Source: Megamerina dolium
Lineage: Eukaryota > Arthropoda > Insecta > Diptera > Megamerinidae
Direction: 5' to 3'
Assembly (NCBI GenBank): GCA_963854835.1
Contig: OY978528.1
Span: 54,598,508 to 54,662,507, forward strand
Length of the DNA stretch: 64,000 nt
Below, piece by piece: positions 51,254 through 64,000 of this stretch. A model generated the notes under the pieces. That model did not search any database and was not told where the DNA came from. It was given only the letters and a program-made list of their open reading frames with translations. The position numbers and the translations under genes are program-made. Position 1 is the stretch's first letter, and each line of letters starts with the position of its first letter.

Positions 51254-52540
51254 TTGTTACATTGTGTTATTGATCAAAATCACGATCTGTGCCGATCAGT
51301 CTGTCTTAGTGACTCTCTGACTATCGCTCTGATTATTTGTCTGCTTATGCGCAGTATAACTGCCGTAATTATTCCTGGATCCAGCTGAAATTGGCATATA
51401 CCTAATAGATAAGTACGTGAATGGGTAAAATCGGACTAAAATATGCATATTTCATATAAAAGCATGTTGTTTAAAGTGTGGTTACGCACTCAGCACATTC
51501 GATTATATCAGGTGTAGTAAAAAGAAATTATTTTTCCAATAAATGGCTTTAGCAATTTGTATCTCGCGTTGTATAAATGCGATCGGGTTACGCTAGATGG
51601 CGTTAGAAAGATAGGATTTCGTGCTAAATGAACTTTTCAGTCAGTTTTGTGATTGTTTGATTCAGTATTGTTTGAGCACGCGTCAAAAATGGACACCAGT
51701 AAAGAGAAAATACGCCATATTTTACAGTTTTTCTTCGATAAAGGCGAAAACACAAACCAGACAGCTGAATATGTGAATAGCGTTTATGATCCTGATACTG
51801 TAACAGCCAATCACGTGCAATTTTAGTTTCGTCGATTCCGTATGTATGAGTTCCACACGAGTTAACGCAAAAAAACCTCATGGACCGAATTTCTACCTGC
51901 GAATCTGCTGAATCGCAACAAAATCGATCCATTTCTGAAGCGGATCGATAGGGACTCACCAGAAGCTATTATGCATCCGCCTTATAGTCCGGACCTGGAA
52001 CCAAGTGATTACTACCTGTTCCTGTTTAAGGCGAAAGATTTTACTGGTGAAAAATTCGGCTCAAGAGAATCATGTGAAAATCGAGTGTCTCAGTTTTTTG
52101 CCGGTAAGGGTTTCTATGAGAGTGCCATTATGAAATTACCTTCAAAATGGCAACAATTTATCGAACATAACGGTGCATATTTGACCTAAATCGGATCATT
52201 TTAACTATGCTAAATAAAACCTTCAATTTAATGCAAAAATAATGGATTTCTTTTTACTAGATTTACTATATTATATTCACTAATTGATAGACATAATCAA
52301 AATATTATATTAGCTGAAGCGGGCTTATAATTTCGTATGTATGTTTTCACAGAAACGATTTCATTTGCCAATGAATGATTGAGTTTGAAAATGAGTAGAA
52401 TCGGTCAAAAACTATATCTCCTTCTCATTCGGAATTATATTCGTAACCGTACTTTGCGCACGGACATATAATGGTACTACCATCGAAGCTCGATATATAC
52501 GATTATATATAATAGATTATTAAAAATGGGCTCTATCGAA
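51254..52540. repeat. Dispersed repeat, split by a mariner relic
   Basis: Left part (from GTTATTGATCAAAATCACGATC) and right part (to about 52540, including GCTCGATATATACGATTATAT and TTAAAAATGGGCTC) correspond in order to the block at 3487-3790. The mariner at 51507-52266 sits between them. Confidence 0.4.
51507..52266 (+). mobile_element. mariner relic of the cecropia/Hsmar1-like type
   Basis: Inverted ends share TAGTAAAAAGAAAT (51515-51528 and complement near 52245-52258), each seven bases inside a TA. The N-terminal frame starts at 51690 (MDTSKEKIRHILQFFFDKGE...NGVYDPD-like text) and hits a stop, then after deletions come VPHELTQ-like and HPPYSPDLEPSDYYLF (from 51971) and a C-terminus ending LPSKWQQFIEHNGAYLT. 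The segment with the first two catalytic aspartates is deleted, so it is dead. Ends are still intact enough to define the boundaries. Confidence 0.8.
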
Positions 52541-53369
52541 TGAAAAATACATCTGCCTTCAACATAACCATTTTTTTCGATAATATGACCGTTTATTTGT
52601 CCTTTTTAGAACTAACAAGATTTTCCATTGCTTTTATATTGATATTTTTTATTGGCTGGGTTAAGAAAACGTTGAAAGTTACCACGCAAATGGTAAGGAG
52701 ATTCGATTTCGTCGGGCTGCTACATTCTTAATCGTGATTAGTATCATAATCTCCTTTGTGCCGGTTTTCAACGGCCGAACCAGTGACGAATTGTCAATGC
52801 CAGAAGAATTGCCAATTACTTGCTGACAGGTGGGTACTATTCGAAAGGCAAATCTTTTAAATTTTAAGTTGATGTCTCAGCTGGCGATTGAAATAACGAT
52901 TTGCGAAACAGACATACTAACAACTAAGCGACAATATTTGCTGAAGATGTCGTAATTTGCACAGAAGTAAATAAAAAGCGATAATTGGAGGGAAATTAGA
53001 GAGGATTCTACAATAGGATTTGTTAAGTCGTATTTATAAAATGTACCCAAAGTACTGAGATTATTTTAAGGTTTTCATGGGTATATTAAATTTAGACAGG
53101 AATCAAATTATTTAACCGCCGGGGAGAAAAAAATGGTACCAACGGATAGGGATAGGGATTTTATGATTAATAAATCTCAAGCCACGAAAAAACGGAATGG
53201 TTTCTTAACAAATGTTTCAATGCATTTATACAAAAATCTGGGTCCCCAAGACTCGGCTCCTTACAGAAATAACTTCTGACCAACGAACTATCGCATGACT
53301 TTGGGTAGCTTACTTACTCACTCTAAACATATTGATAATTATTTATATTATTAAGGCTATGAAGCATTG
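52541..53369. other. Spacer, no gene supported
   Basis: One open frame at 52540-52731 shows hydrophobic but motif-free text. Nothing else recognised. Confidence 0.35.
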
Positions 53370-54440
53370 CGACATGAAGATCTTTTGTGCAGTTTTATTT
53401 CCTAACTAGCAGATCTCAAGACTATTTATAAATCTTGTCACTGCTGTGGGATTGATTTTAACTAGGTACCTGGGAACTATGGATTCGTTGTTTAGTTGGT
53501 AGTTTAGTCTGCATCTAGCCGCAGCTGGGCAATTGCAAAGAACGTGTTCTGCTGTTTCCTGCTCGTCAAGACAGAGTCAACAGACATCGTTGTTTACCAC
53601 ACCCATTTTCATCATGTGGTAAGTAAGTTTACAACCTGTTAGTGGTTCAGTGTACAGTTTGATGATTTCAAGATAGTATCTACCTTAATATGTTCAGGGT
53701 TAATGAATCATTTCGACTACCGCATGTCTGTTTGGGATCTCCAGTAATCGGTTAGACTACTTTTTTCCTTTTCATATATTAAGTTGTTCATGAAGCTACT
53801 GTTTACCCCGCAGAAGGGTTCTGGGCCTATGAAAGGAGTGTCTGCGCCCTTTTTGGCCAGTAAATCTGCCATTTCATTTCCTCCATGCCCCTCGTGTCCC
53901 GGTACACATATTAGAGTCACAGAGTTCCTCTTTGCGAAAGGTATTGAGGAGTTCAAAGCATTCCCAAACCAACTTAGATTGGATTGAGAAATTCATTAGT
54001 GATTTTAGAGCTGCCTGACTGTCCGATAGAATGCATATGTTAGTTCCTCGAGTGCCCCTACGTAGACATTCTCTGACGGATAGCTCTAAGGCGTGGACCT
54101 CCGCCTGAAAAATGGAAGCTATTTTTCCCATTGCAATTGCCTTCCAGAAATTTGGCTCTACAATTCCCGCTCCAGCACTGCCATCTTCCATTTTGGACCC
54201 ATCAGTGTACCATAGCTGTGAGCCCTGTTCTAGAAATATTTCGTTGTTTCTCCACGCTGAGCGATCATGAATGAAGAGTTTGGAGAATATAAATTTTTTA
54301 TCCATCCTGTCAAAGACCGTGAGGCCCGGTGAATTCCAGACTACGTCTAGAATCTTAATGTGCCCTTTTAGATTACCTTCTTTCAGGTGAATAGAGTTCG
54401 AAAGCCTTATGGCTGCACTGGCTGCTGTACTCTTAACCAC
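53370..54440 (-). mobile_element. RNase H-bearing (I-like) LINE, 3' half
   Basis: The minus-strand frame at 54440-53874 contains retroelement RNase H: LWYTDGSKMEDGSAGAGIV (first Asp), QAEVHALELSV (Glu) and ILSDSQAALKSL (Asp). After a frameshift near 53890 the last part follows: VPGHEGHGGNEMADLLAKKGA. Further down (about 53640-53480) the knuckle C.LCLDEQETAEHVLCNCPAA closes the ORF2 C-terminus with a stop in it. Endonuclease and RT are absent. It supplies the reference for the smaller relics at 35.9, 42.1 and 44.2 kb. Confidence 0.8.
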
Positions 54441-56964
54441 AAGGTTTAGAGGATTGAGAAATATTGATCAACATGGACAGGTATTATTAACATTAACTAA
54501 AGCTTCCACTGATTCGATTGCTGTAATTTGCATATGATGTTGTTATAATCGTAGTCTCTAAAAAATTTGATATTATTGAATTCCTGACATTTCAGAAATA
54601 TGTATATCAAGTATACCATAATATTGGCTCGTAAAAGGAAATCAAATTAAGTATACCAAACGAAAGAAATTCTAAAAAGAGGAACTATAATAATAAAAAA
54701 AATAAAGAGAAAAACGTGTACTACAAGAAGAATAAGAATATAAAAAAAAAGACTAAGAAGAAGAAATTGGAAACTACGCGGAAACGCTTAACAATTAGCT
54801 AACATATGAACATATACGAGTACGTATATAAAGATGGTCTCTCCCGATATGTAAATTACTCACATGGTTATTAAAGTTGGTGTAGTATTGCTATTATTAT
54901 TCTCATTTCTTCACCTTCATATTCTTTCTAATTTCCGTTGACATGCCATACTTTAGCTAATGATGAAGGTTGGTTGTTCGTTTGGTTCTTGGTTGAATAT
55001 TTTAAATCATGGATGTCTGTTTGTGTATGTATGCTAAACAAGTATTTATGTGTATGCTTGTTGTCATCATAGGTAAATTAGAGGTTCAGCAACGCACATT
55101 GTCGTTTTTCAATTTTTAAAATGAAATTTCTACAGTACTGCCTACCTAAATATATTTCCTTGATTTATCCTTTATTATTATTGTTGGTTTTGCTTATGAT
55201 AATATCGAATCGAAGCTACCTACTGGTATTACATCCAGTGTATTTGAAGTATGTACTTGCACTCATACGCTTTTTCAAAAATATTAACCTTTTATAAAAA
55301 TACTTACGCATATTCAAATGTACCTACCATGTATGCATACTATATACTTATGTATCATACATACATATGACTACCTGCTTCAAGTAGTATTTGTTCTATA
55401 AAATTGAAGTGGCATTAAGTAGTCATCGATTGTGTTGGTTGTTGTTGTTGATATTATTATTATTAAAGAATACATTTTGTATGTGTCTCTTCTTCATTCT
55501 CTATGTTACAGAAATCTATAGAAGATGTCATTAATCACTAGCGCTGTTGATTTGATTGCATTTGGCAGACAGCAAGATAGCAGTGACAGACAATCAGGAT
55601 AAGTTTTATTTTAGAGGGGTGGTAAAAACAACATTTACTTTTAAATACAATATATACATAGACATCTATGTATTATTATTGTGAAGAATCCAGACTTCAA
55701 GTAGTAAGTATTCGGTAATCAGTACTAAATCGATACTTATTACATATGAATTTATAGAATTTTTCATATGTTAATGCTATACCAGTAATGTCTCATACAA
55801 AATAAAGTTCATTGCACGATATTTCTGTTTTTTTTTTTTTAATTATTTGCATTTCACTTTTACACCCCATTGTAATAAATGTTTGTCTATGCCACTGACA
55901 ATAAATATTGCGTGTAATTATTATAATGGCAGAGTAATTCGTGGAAATATGCAAAATTAAATGAAAAAAACAATTTTTTTGTTTAATAGATTTTACATGG
56001 GTGACTATCTCTATGGAGACTTATGTATTGTATAATTATTTTAGTAACAAAAACATACAAACACACACATTTGAAAGAATAATAAATAAATAAATAAATA
56101 AATAGTAAAATATGTGATCACAAAGATGAGATCATACATACTCCAAAAGAGAGAAAAAAAAACTAAGCATAATTACTTTGTATGACTGCATGTGAAGAAT
56201 GTGCGTATAATATGTAAATATACATTAGACAGATGTTGAAACATTAAGGTACATAAGAAATAGGTTTTTAATTAAAAATATTTACGTATGCGTATGCATG
56301 CTAAGTCGTTGAACAAATAAACATTCTTAGAACACATACACAAATGTTACGTACTTAAATTAGGGGCTGCTTTATGAATCGTTGAATGCAATCTTTTGCT
56401 CAATCACGCAATATTCAATTTCATTGAAAAGGATATAGTAATTAGTTAATATTGAATGATCGATACACACAATCAAATATATATGTAAATAAATACTTGT
56501 GTATAAAAATTTATGTGTATCACATATCCACGTGATGCACAAAAAAATACATTCTTCATAGTCTTCATTGCTCGATTGTTGAAAACATGCTGTTGAATGG
56601 AAGTTAAAATTCAAATTATACATATACATATACATACATATTGATTTATGTACTTTTAACTTTAAGTACTAAACTGTGAAACAAACAAATACAAAAGTTC
56701 AATAATAAAAATGCAACGAAAAACGTATCTTTTAGATTTCAGAATAAGCCCACGCAATCTCGTATGACCAACCGAAACCGAACCGAATGGTAGAAATGAA
56801 GAATAAAAAAAATTAAACATTAAAACAGTAGGATATTGACAGAAAAACAGTGATATGATTGCAAGACACAGTAATTGACGCTTCCGTTGTAATTCAAATG
56901 AACAGTGATGGTGCTTGACATATGGGTCATTCTTTTTTAAATCGTACGGATTTGACAAAAAAAA
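54441..56964. other. Gene-free stretch
   Basis: AT-rich with small microsatellites: AAGA/AATAAG around 54700, TTG and ATT near 55440-55465, and AAAT at 56084-56104. No coding or repeat feature supported. Confidence 0.4.
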
Positions 56965-57890
56965 GAACTACCCGACATAACAAAGAAAACACGACAAATT
57001 TGGGAAAAGTTTTCTTCATTCTCAACATTCTCCTTTTAACTCTATGCACTTTTCCCAGCGATATTCTATAGGTTGTATACCCTGTTTATAGTATGAACTA
57101 TCATTAAAATAGCTCATTAAAATAGACATCTACCGCAGACTCAGCCTCTTCATTGTTTGCAAATCTTCTACCACCAAATTTAGAAATAGAAAATAATCCG
57201 AGGGAACTAAATCTGGCGAATAAGGTGCGTGCTGAAGCAATTCAAGCTTTAACTCATTGATTTTGGCCATCGCAATAGCGGATGTGTGAACTGGTGTATT
57301 GTCTTTCGCCAAAATGCGTTCTTTTTTCTTTAATTTCATCACTTAAACGCTGCAACAAATTAGCATAATACTCGCTGTTGATTGTTTTTCCTTTTTGAAG
57401 ATATCAATAAAAATTATTGTCTGCAGATGGAACTGTCTTCGCCTTCTTTGGACACAGTTCTCCCCTTTCAGTCCACTGTTTTGACTGCTTCTTTTGTCTC
57501 TGGTGTGAAGTGGTGGACCCATGACTTATACATGGTTACGAATCGACGCAAAAACTCGGCTTTATTCAATATACGATGTAATTGAAATGCCTGTAATTTC
57601 ACCTAGCTCACGCACCTTCAGCCGGCGATCATCCAATACCATTTTGTGGATTTTATTAACCGTTTCTGGCGTGGCCACCTCAATTGGTCGACCACTACGG
57701 TGTTCATCTTGGCAGCTCGTACGACCTTGTTTAAACTCTGCCACCCAATGTTTTATGTTCGTAAACGAAGGAACAGACTTTCCCAGAGTAGAATCTAGTT
57801 CGGCTTTCAAACGAAAGTATTGAATTACATAACGGTGACCAATTTTTCCCATGTTTACTAATTCACTGAGGTCGTTAACTTTCATGTAGA
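56965..57890 (-). mobile_element. Degenerate mariner, same type as the 1-kb pair
   Basis: The minus-strand 5' part (57850-57562) reads MGKIGHRYVIQYF, then the GRTSCQDEHRSGRPIEVATPETV segment and DDRRLKVRELGEITG, i.e. the helix-turn-helix segment missing from the tandem copies. The 3' part (57342-57130) has KDNTPVHTSAIA and SPDLVPSDYFLF. The central part is deleted and shifted. The right-hand TIR is not clear; the left border (ACTACCCGACAT near 56970) matches the end of the intact copies. Confidence 0.82.
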
Positions 57891-58224
57891 ACCTTCAGAC
57901 CTGTTAATTTCTTTATATTTTTACCAATATTTAATCAATTCTTCGTACACACTCTCTATTAACCTTCATCTGATAGTTGCTTTGACAAGATTCAATATTT
58001 AATTTTCCTGAAAGACTGTTACTGTTTAAAATATTGATAATTTATCAAATAGTTCTAACCAGATATGTGTTTAAAATGTTAATTATCAAGGTCCTGTCGT
58101 AGCCCTGATCACAAATACATCAATTTCATTTAGTTTTATTGTGTAAAGTGTACACAATGAAATAAACGAACAAACTGGTGAAAGAATTATCAAGAAATCG
58201 TCAGTAGTTCTCACACGATTTGCT
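57891..58224. other. Spacer, no feature seen
   Basis: AT-rich sequence between two transposon relics. Confidence 0.4.
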
Positions 58225-58760
58225 GCTCCAATACACTGCTTTCACTACTCCATCTTTTCCAACTGAAGAAAGTATGCTCTACGTCGTCTTCTTCCGAATC
58301 ATCGTATACACATCTTGCATGTGCTCTCTTCCCCATTCTATGTAAGAATTTACAGAAATAGCCGTGGCCATATAACAACTGGGTTAAGTAATAATGAACC
58401 TCTCCGTATCTCTGCCCAATCCATTCACATAGGTTTGGTATTATTTTTTATGGTCCATCTGCCAAACGTGTCATTCTCCCACTTCTCTTGTGTGGATTGT
58501 CAGCTCTCTGATTTGCTTTTCAAAAAAGCCTCCAGATTTATAGAAAGAAACTATAACTTTTTTCGCTCTTCTGCTAGTAACTCTTAATCGTAGGGCCATA
58601 GTCCTTTGTACAGCTAATATAAATTTCCTTCTGCATCTCGGCTTAAGTGTGTCGGACCATAGGTCACATCCATACAATAGAATGGAATGATTGCCATTGC
58701 TAGGCAACGGTCCCCAGACGTTTGCTATCAGTCTACTAAGTGATGGTGTAACTTTAGCAG
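58225..58760 (-). mobile_element. R1-like LINE C-terminal relic
   Basis: The minus strand reads ILLYGCDLWSDTLKPRCRRK and VQRTMALRLRVTSRR (58690-58570), the post-RT region of R1-type elements, and near 58370-58270 YGHGYFCKFLHRMGK and DVEHTFFQ, the end of the C-terminal knuckle. Several frameshifts. Confidence 0.65.
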
Positions 58761-59224
58761 CTTTGCCCGTAGCTTACTGCAAGGGTGCCGCATAAGTGAG
58801 TTTTGAGTCCAATCTAATTACTAGATCCTTGCAGCCATGTCTACTACTCCACTACGCTGCTGTTAATGTGTCATCTTCAAGCCATGTTCTGCTTTCAATT
58901 TCCCTGTATTGTTCACTAATAGTATCCTGATCAGGTTCATGTTCTGCGACTATCTGGGGCAAAAACGTATCAGCTGTTTTGCTTCTAGTTGCTTGAAGTA
59001 TCTTCATCTGTTGTAATAATAATAAAAGTAATAATAATAAGCTGACCAAAATATTAATAACTGTCAGCTTCTGGGATGGAGTCGCTGAAATCTTGTGAGA
59101 TTACTCCTGATATCCAATTCAATTTGATCCAAATCGGCCTTTGACCATTTTATAACGCCAAACGAATAAGTAAGTATTGCGATTGCCCGTGGATTTATTG
59201 CTTTATTATTTATTATTATTGTTA

Positions 59225-59279
<55 letters not shown>

Positions 59280-59607
59280 CATTTGGCCATTAATTAAAGG
59301 GACAATTATTAAAGGGTGACACTAATTAATATTTTGGTGAGCCGTTTAAAACCACTTGAAACAGCTTTCGGATATATGGAAAAGTACATATCTATATTTT
59401 TCTTACTCAGTGTCACCTTCTGACTTGATCGCGCAGTCTGCCTGCAGATTGACCAAATATTGAAATATTTCAACGAAATTTGGAATTTTTAGAAAGTCTA
59501 TAACGTTATGGCTTTATTTATTTGGTATGTGGTGTATCAGCTGCTGTATCTCCCTACAACGTTTTTGAAATTAAGCTTTATTTCTAGGGTTGTGTATTAT
59601 TGATATG
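58761..59607. other. Spacer with ATT microsatellite
   Basis: No gene. (ATT)n at about 59201-59277. Confidence 0.45.
59201..59277. repeat. (ATT)n microsatellite
   Basis: Runs of TTA/ATT with minor interruptions. Confidence 0.9.
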
Positions 59608-60141
59608 TACAGGGTGATTTTATAAGAGTCTTCGGAATTGATTTAAAAAAAATTCAATGTTTAAAGATGATTTCATGTAAATATTGACCGCGGTTGCGCC
59701 TCAAATGTTTCATACTCTGGGTTTAATTTTGGCATACTCTCTCCAATATATCGGCCGTTATCTCACGAATAAATCAATTCAGGGTCATCAACAACACTGG
59801 CATATACAGCTGCGATATTTTCCTCTGTCCGCACTCAACGTATGCGTGTTGGTGGTTTAATGTCAAATAATGTAAATTTGGTGCGAAATTTAGTCACAAG
59901 ATTCCGAATATCCGTGTCAGAAGGTTGCTCAAAATGACCATAAAATGAATGAATGAATGAACCGAGCATGAATTTCGATAATAAAATTCAATAATATGCA
60001 AGCGTTGTTCGTATGTAAGTCGATTCATGGTTAAATTATAGACCAAACTGAACATGTTTGACAGTGACATGTTACATGAAAACAGCTGAGCTGCCAAAAA
60101 CAGTGTTGCCAAAAAAAAGGTTGCTAAAAAATCACACTGTA
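59608..60141 (-). mobile_element. Internally deleted Tc1/IS630-like element
   Basis: Inverted ends: TACAGGGTGATTTTATAAGAG at 59608 and, reversed, ATACAGTGTGATTTTTTAG from 60142. The minus strand begins with the N-terminal transposase text MNRLTYEQRLHIIEFYYRNS (60027 downward), a helix-turn-helix start typical of this group, and ends with C-terminal text KSIPKTLIKSPC just before the left end. Most of the middle is deleted, and (TTCA)n units interrupt the start. Non-functional. Confidence 0.7.
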
Positions 60142-61940
60142 TTTAATTCGCCGAAGCAAAATGGAATAACTGCTTATGTAGACTTAAGATAATATTGATG
60201 TAAGGTCAACGGTATGCCAAGCATGTTTGTGTATACTTTATATTGTGGCAAGTTTATATTTGTTTATATTTTGATATTATTTACATATTTATTTATATAT
60301 TTATATATTTATATTATTTTTCGTTGAAGGGAAATTTTTTCTGCATTTAATCGAAAGTAGATAAAAATTTTTGACACTATCTACATAATTTCTGAGCTTA
60401 TTCCGATACTAATCGATACTTGAAAATTATGAAATTCAACATAATGACTGACTTATTAAAGATAATTTCATTTGGAAAACGGAATCAACTAGATCAGGTC
60501 TTTGTTTTTTGCAACATATATATTTACAGAAAATCGATTGATAAATGCTATAGATCATTATATATATTGTGTAGTACGTACATATATATGAAGGTTGTAT
60601 GTTGTTTAGGTTAATTGCATGTGCGCACGATTCAAACCAGCATGTAGAGTTTTATAAATATACGTATGTATGTATATCATAAGTACTTGTACATGAAGTA
60701 CTATAGCATCAACACAAAAAAAAAAATCTTCTGTTTTGTCGTCTTATTTTTACTTCGTATTTTACCACTTCACAAAATAAAATTCAAATATGTATGTATA
60801 TATGTATGTATGTATATTTTGAAGCATAAGCACATGAGTGAGCATACATAGAATGAAAATAAGAAAGACGATGAAGACGATTATGCTTCAGCAACAACGG
60901 TCCGCAGTTACTGCTGGTATTGTTGGTTAAGAACTATACTACAGCACAACAACAACAACAATTTATTAATGTACACTATGAAAAGCGAGTAAGATCAGCA
61001 TCAACTAAAATTATCATCACCACAAGAGCAACACAGCAGCAGCAACCGATTGAAGCAGCGACATCTAGAATATGGTTGACTGGGGGAAACCAGTTGGTTG
61101 GCTAGTTGGATGCCTGGCGTAAAATATTAAAAAAACCCCCAACAAAATAAGAAAGAAAGAAAATGAAAAACAAAACTAAAGAACAATAAACCTAAATAAG
61201 AAGAAGAAGAAGAAAAATCTTACTAACAACAATAACAACAACAATGAAGCATTAAGAAGAACTTGATGAAAAGAGTTGGAAAAGACGCAAAAAAAAAAAA
61301 CAAAACAGAAACACAAAATACAGCAGCAGCTGTAACGCGTGCTAAACAAGTTCAAATACAAAAGGGCATTCATTACACACAATAATATATACGCATGTAC
61401 ATATAATACATACATATAGTATGTATATTGTCAAACATATGCACATACATATATTATATATACATATATGAATGTAAATGGTGATGCTGATGCTGCCTGC
61501 TTGGTTGACTGCTTAACCGCTTCACTCAATGGGTTAGTTTGTTTAGTGGTTAGATGGATGGATGGCTGGATAGATGGATGTATCTCGTTTAAAACAACAA
61601 TAATGATGATGATCATAACTACATTCACATAGGTGTAAGTACATATACCATTGTATATGTATGGCATATGTATGCATCTGTCCATAAACAAACTAATAGA
61701 CATACACTCCAATTGTTAGTCATAGTATTGTTAACTGGCTGATTTCTGTTACTTGCACTTAATGAAAAGTACCTACATGCATAGTATGTACACCATGTTG
61801 TTATTGTAACCTTTTTTAGTTACAATAACAATTAAATGTGGATACCGACACTCTATATGTCTAATTATTCCTTTTTTTCTAAGATTATTTCTATTGTGAA
61901 AACATGAATTAGTAACCGGCCTTTTTAGCGCTCATAAGTA

Positions 61941-61995
<55 letters not shown>

Positions 61996-62244
61996 TATTT
62001 CTTAAAATTCTGTAAATAACATGTCATTCAAGGTATTGTCCATAAGAAACTATGATATTTCCAAATGGTTCGACCAAGTCTTAGTCGAGTAATATATCTA
62101 AATACCCGTCTTCCAACATTTTCGGCTGTTCAGAGCATTCTTTGTCTTTGGACTGTGTATTCCACAAGCAAACGATGACTTTCAGCCTGACTGATTTCGA
62201 TAGCGATAAATTGATATTTCGGACAATGATTTACGACATCGCGC
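60142..62244. other. Gene-free stretch with simple repeats
   Basis: AAC/AAG runs at 60945-61260, GGAT runs near 61555-61580 and an ATT array at 61940-61994. Open frames here are compositional. No gene or named repeat. Confidence 0.45.
61940..61994. repeat. (ATT)n microsatellite
   Basis: About 18 ATT units, one interruption. Confidence 0.9.
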
Positions 62245-62252
62245 CATGTAAC

Positions 62253-62278
62253 GTAAAAGTCCGGTTACTAATGCACAC

Positions 62279-62369
<91 letters not shown>
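62253..62369. repeat. Shared 29-bp lead-in and (TA)n array
   Basis: GTAAAAGTCCGGTTACTAAT plus CACACACC (62253-62281) is directly followed by the TA array 62283-62369. The same lead-in occurs at 63767-63795 before another TA array. Confidence 0.85.
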
Positions 62370-62373
<4 letters not shown>

Positions 62374-63536
62374 CCTGATTGGACCTTATCAGTGTGGCTT
62401 CAGACCTGGTAAATCTACCATCGACCAAATTTTCACACTGCGCCAATTCCTGGAGAAGACCCAAGAAAAACAGATCGACACATACCACCTATTTGTTGAT
62501 TATAAAGCCGCTTTCGACAGTCCGGTAAGGGATTACCTCTACGCAACAATGACTTTGTAGAATGACACTGCATAACTCCCGTTGTGCAGTAAAAATTGGG
62601 AAGGACCTTTCCGCACCGTTTAATACCGAACGGGGTTTCAGACAAGGTGATTCGTTATCGTGCGACTTCTTCAATCTTATTATGGAGAAAATAATACGAG
62701 CTGCTGATTTACGACATAATGGCACTATCTTCAATAAAAGTGTCATGCTGTTAGAGTATGCCGACGATATTGATATAATCGGCATGAACACGCGAGCAGT
62801 CAGTACAGATTTCTCAGAGTTGGAAAGAGAGTCGCATCGGATGGGTCTTACGGTGAAGGAGAGCAAGACGAAGTATCTAGTGTCAACAAACAAATAGTGC
62901 CGGCGTCTTGGACAGCATGTCACTGTTGACAACTACGCTTTTGAAGTAGTAAGGGACTTTGTCTATCTTGGAACCAGCATTAACAGCAGTAATGGCGTCA
63001 GCCTGGAGATATTGCGAGGGTCACTCTTGCAAACAGGTGCTACTTTGGGCTAAGTAAGCAATTGAGAAGTCGAGCTCTCTCTCGAAGAACTAAAACTACA
63101 CTCTACAAGTCTCTCATCATGCTTCCACCTCGGATGAGCGAATGCTTGGAGTTTTCGAGAGAAAAGTCCTACGTAAGATCTTTGGACCTATTTGCGTTGG
63201 TGGCGAGTACCGAATAAGGTACAACCATGAGCTGTACGAGCTGTATGCCGATATTGACATAGTAAAGCGCATCAAAATCCAGCGGCTGCGCTGGCTAGGT
63301 CATGTCGAGCGAATGGAAGAACACGCTCCAGCTAAGAAGGTGTTATATTCGGAGCCCGCTGGAGGACGACGCAGAAGAGGAAGACCTAACCTCCGGTGGA
63401 AAGACCAAGTACTGGAGAACCTGACGGCGCTTGGAATTTCTAACTGGCGCCAGCTAGCGAAGAACAGAGATGGCTGGCGAAGCATATTATATTCGGCCTA
63501 AATCGATATTCGGTTGTTATGGCCACATAAGTAAGT
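62370..63536 (+). mobile_element. RTE-clade LINE, second copy, within TA arrays
   Basis: Begins abruptly after the TA array at GACCTGATTGGACC, inside the RT, and ends with the normal 3' tail GGCCACATAAGTAAGTAAG. Closely similar to 40213-41447 but with a deletion after ATM (the SEFGIPAK segment is missing), YADD as EYADD, an in-frame stop at about 62895 and a deletion near 63120. Both sides are TA arrays, so the target site cannot be read. Confidence 0.88.
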
Positions 63537-63540
63537 AAGG

Positions 63541-63733
<193 letters not shown>

Positions 63734-63766
63734 AACATAATATATATACATGTAACGCCATGAAAA

Positions 63767-63800
63767 GTAAAAGTCCGGTTACTAATTCACACACCATATG

Positions 63801-63856
<56 letters not shown>

Positions 63857-63887
63857 TATACATATATATACACATATATATATACAC

Positions 63888-63956
<69 letters not shown>

Positions 63957-63980
63957 TATATATACATATATATAAAAAAA
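63767..63980. repeat. Lead-in repeat and interrupted (TA)n array to near the window end
   Basis: The 29-bp lead-in (63767-63795) is followed by TATG and TA units broken by CATA and CACA steps up to about 63975. Confidence 0.9.
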
Positions 63981-64000
63981 TAAATATGTGGTACTTAAAG

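Overview
This is AT-rich, intron-containing insect DNA. The protein genes match higher flies (Brachycera, Schizophora), and the repeat content (several mariner types, RTE, jockey, I-like and R1-like LINEs, many MITEs, long TA arrays) fits a large repeat-rich genome such as a tephritid fruit fly. The family placement is inference. No prokaryotic or viral gene was seen.

The left half (about 4.6-31 kb) holds seven conserved genes whose exons were rebuilt from splice sites and reading phase. From left to right they are an FBXO7/nutcracker-type F-box protein (-, 2 exons), cytochrome c1 (+, 6 exons), the ubiquitin E2 variant Uev1A (-, 4 exons), a tektin-2-like axonemal protein (+, 4 exons), arginine methyltransferase 7 (-, 3 exons), the NUDT9-type ADP-ribose pyrophosphatase (-, 3 exons) and iduronate-2-sulfatase (+, 3 exons). 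They do not form a pathway: two are mitochondrial or energy related (Cyt-c1, NUDT9), two belong to ubiquitin signalling (F-box, Uev1A), one is a sperm or cilium structural protein, one is a methyltransferase and one is lysosomal. The tektin and Art7 genes converge with only 113 bp between their stop codons. Several MITEs lie in introns and intergenic spaces.

The extreme left (0.8-3.5 kb) carries a 1335-bp tandem duplication containing a whole mariner element with an open but probably defective transposase.

The right half (31-64 kb) has no cellular gene I can support. It is a graveyard of nested transposons. Its most distinctive part is a TIR-bearing repeat family built from alternating ~150-bp modules, each carrying a GC-box-like GCCACGCCCAC motif. 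Copies lie at 8.8-9.4, 31.7-35.2, 37.3-38.6 and 42.5-44.2 kb. One copy has been split by an inverted copy of the same family, and another by a 521-bp MITE with perfect 7-bp target duplications. Other contents are an RTE LINE with a perfect 11-bp target duplication, a second RTE copy inside a TA array, relics of I-like, jockey and R1-like LINEs, four degenerate mariner/Tc1 elements, a tRNA-derived SINE candidate, and a 30-bp minisatellite that keeps an open decapeptide frame at two separate loci.
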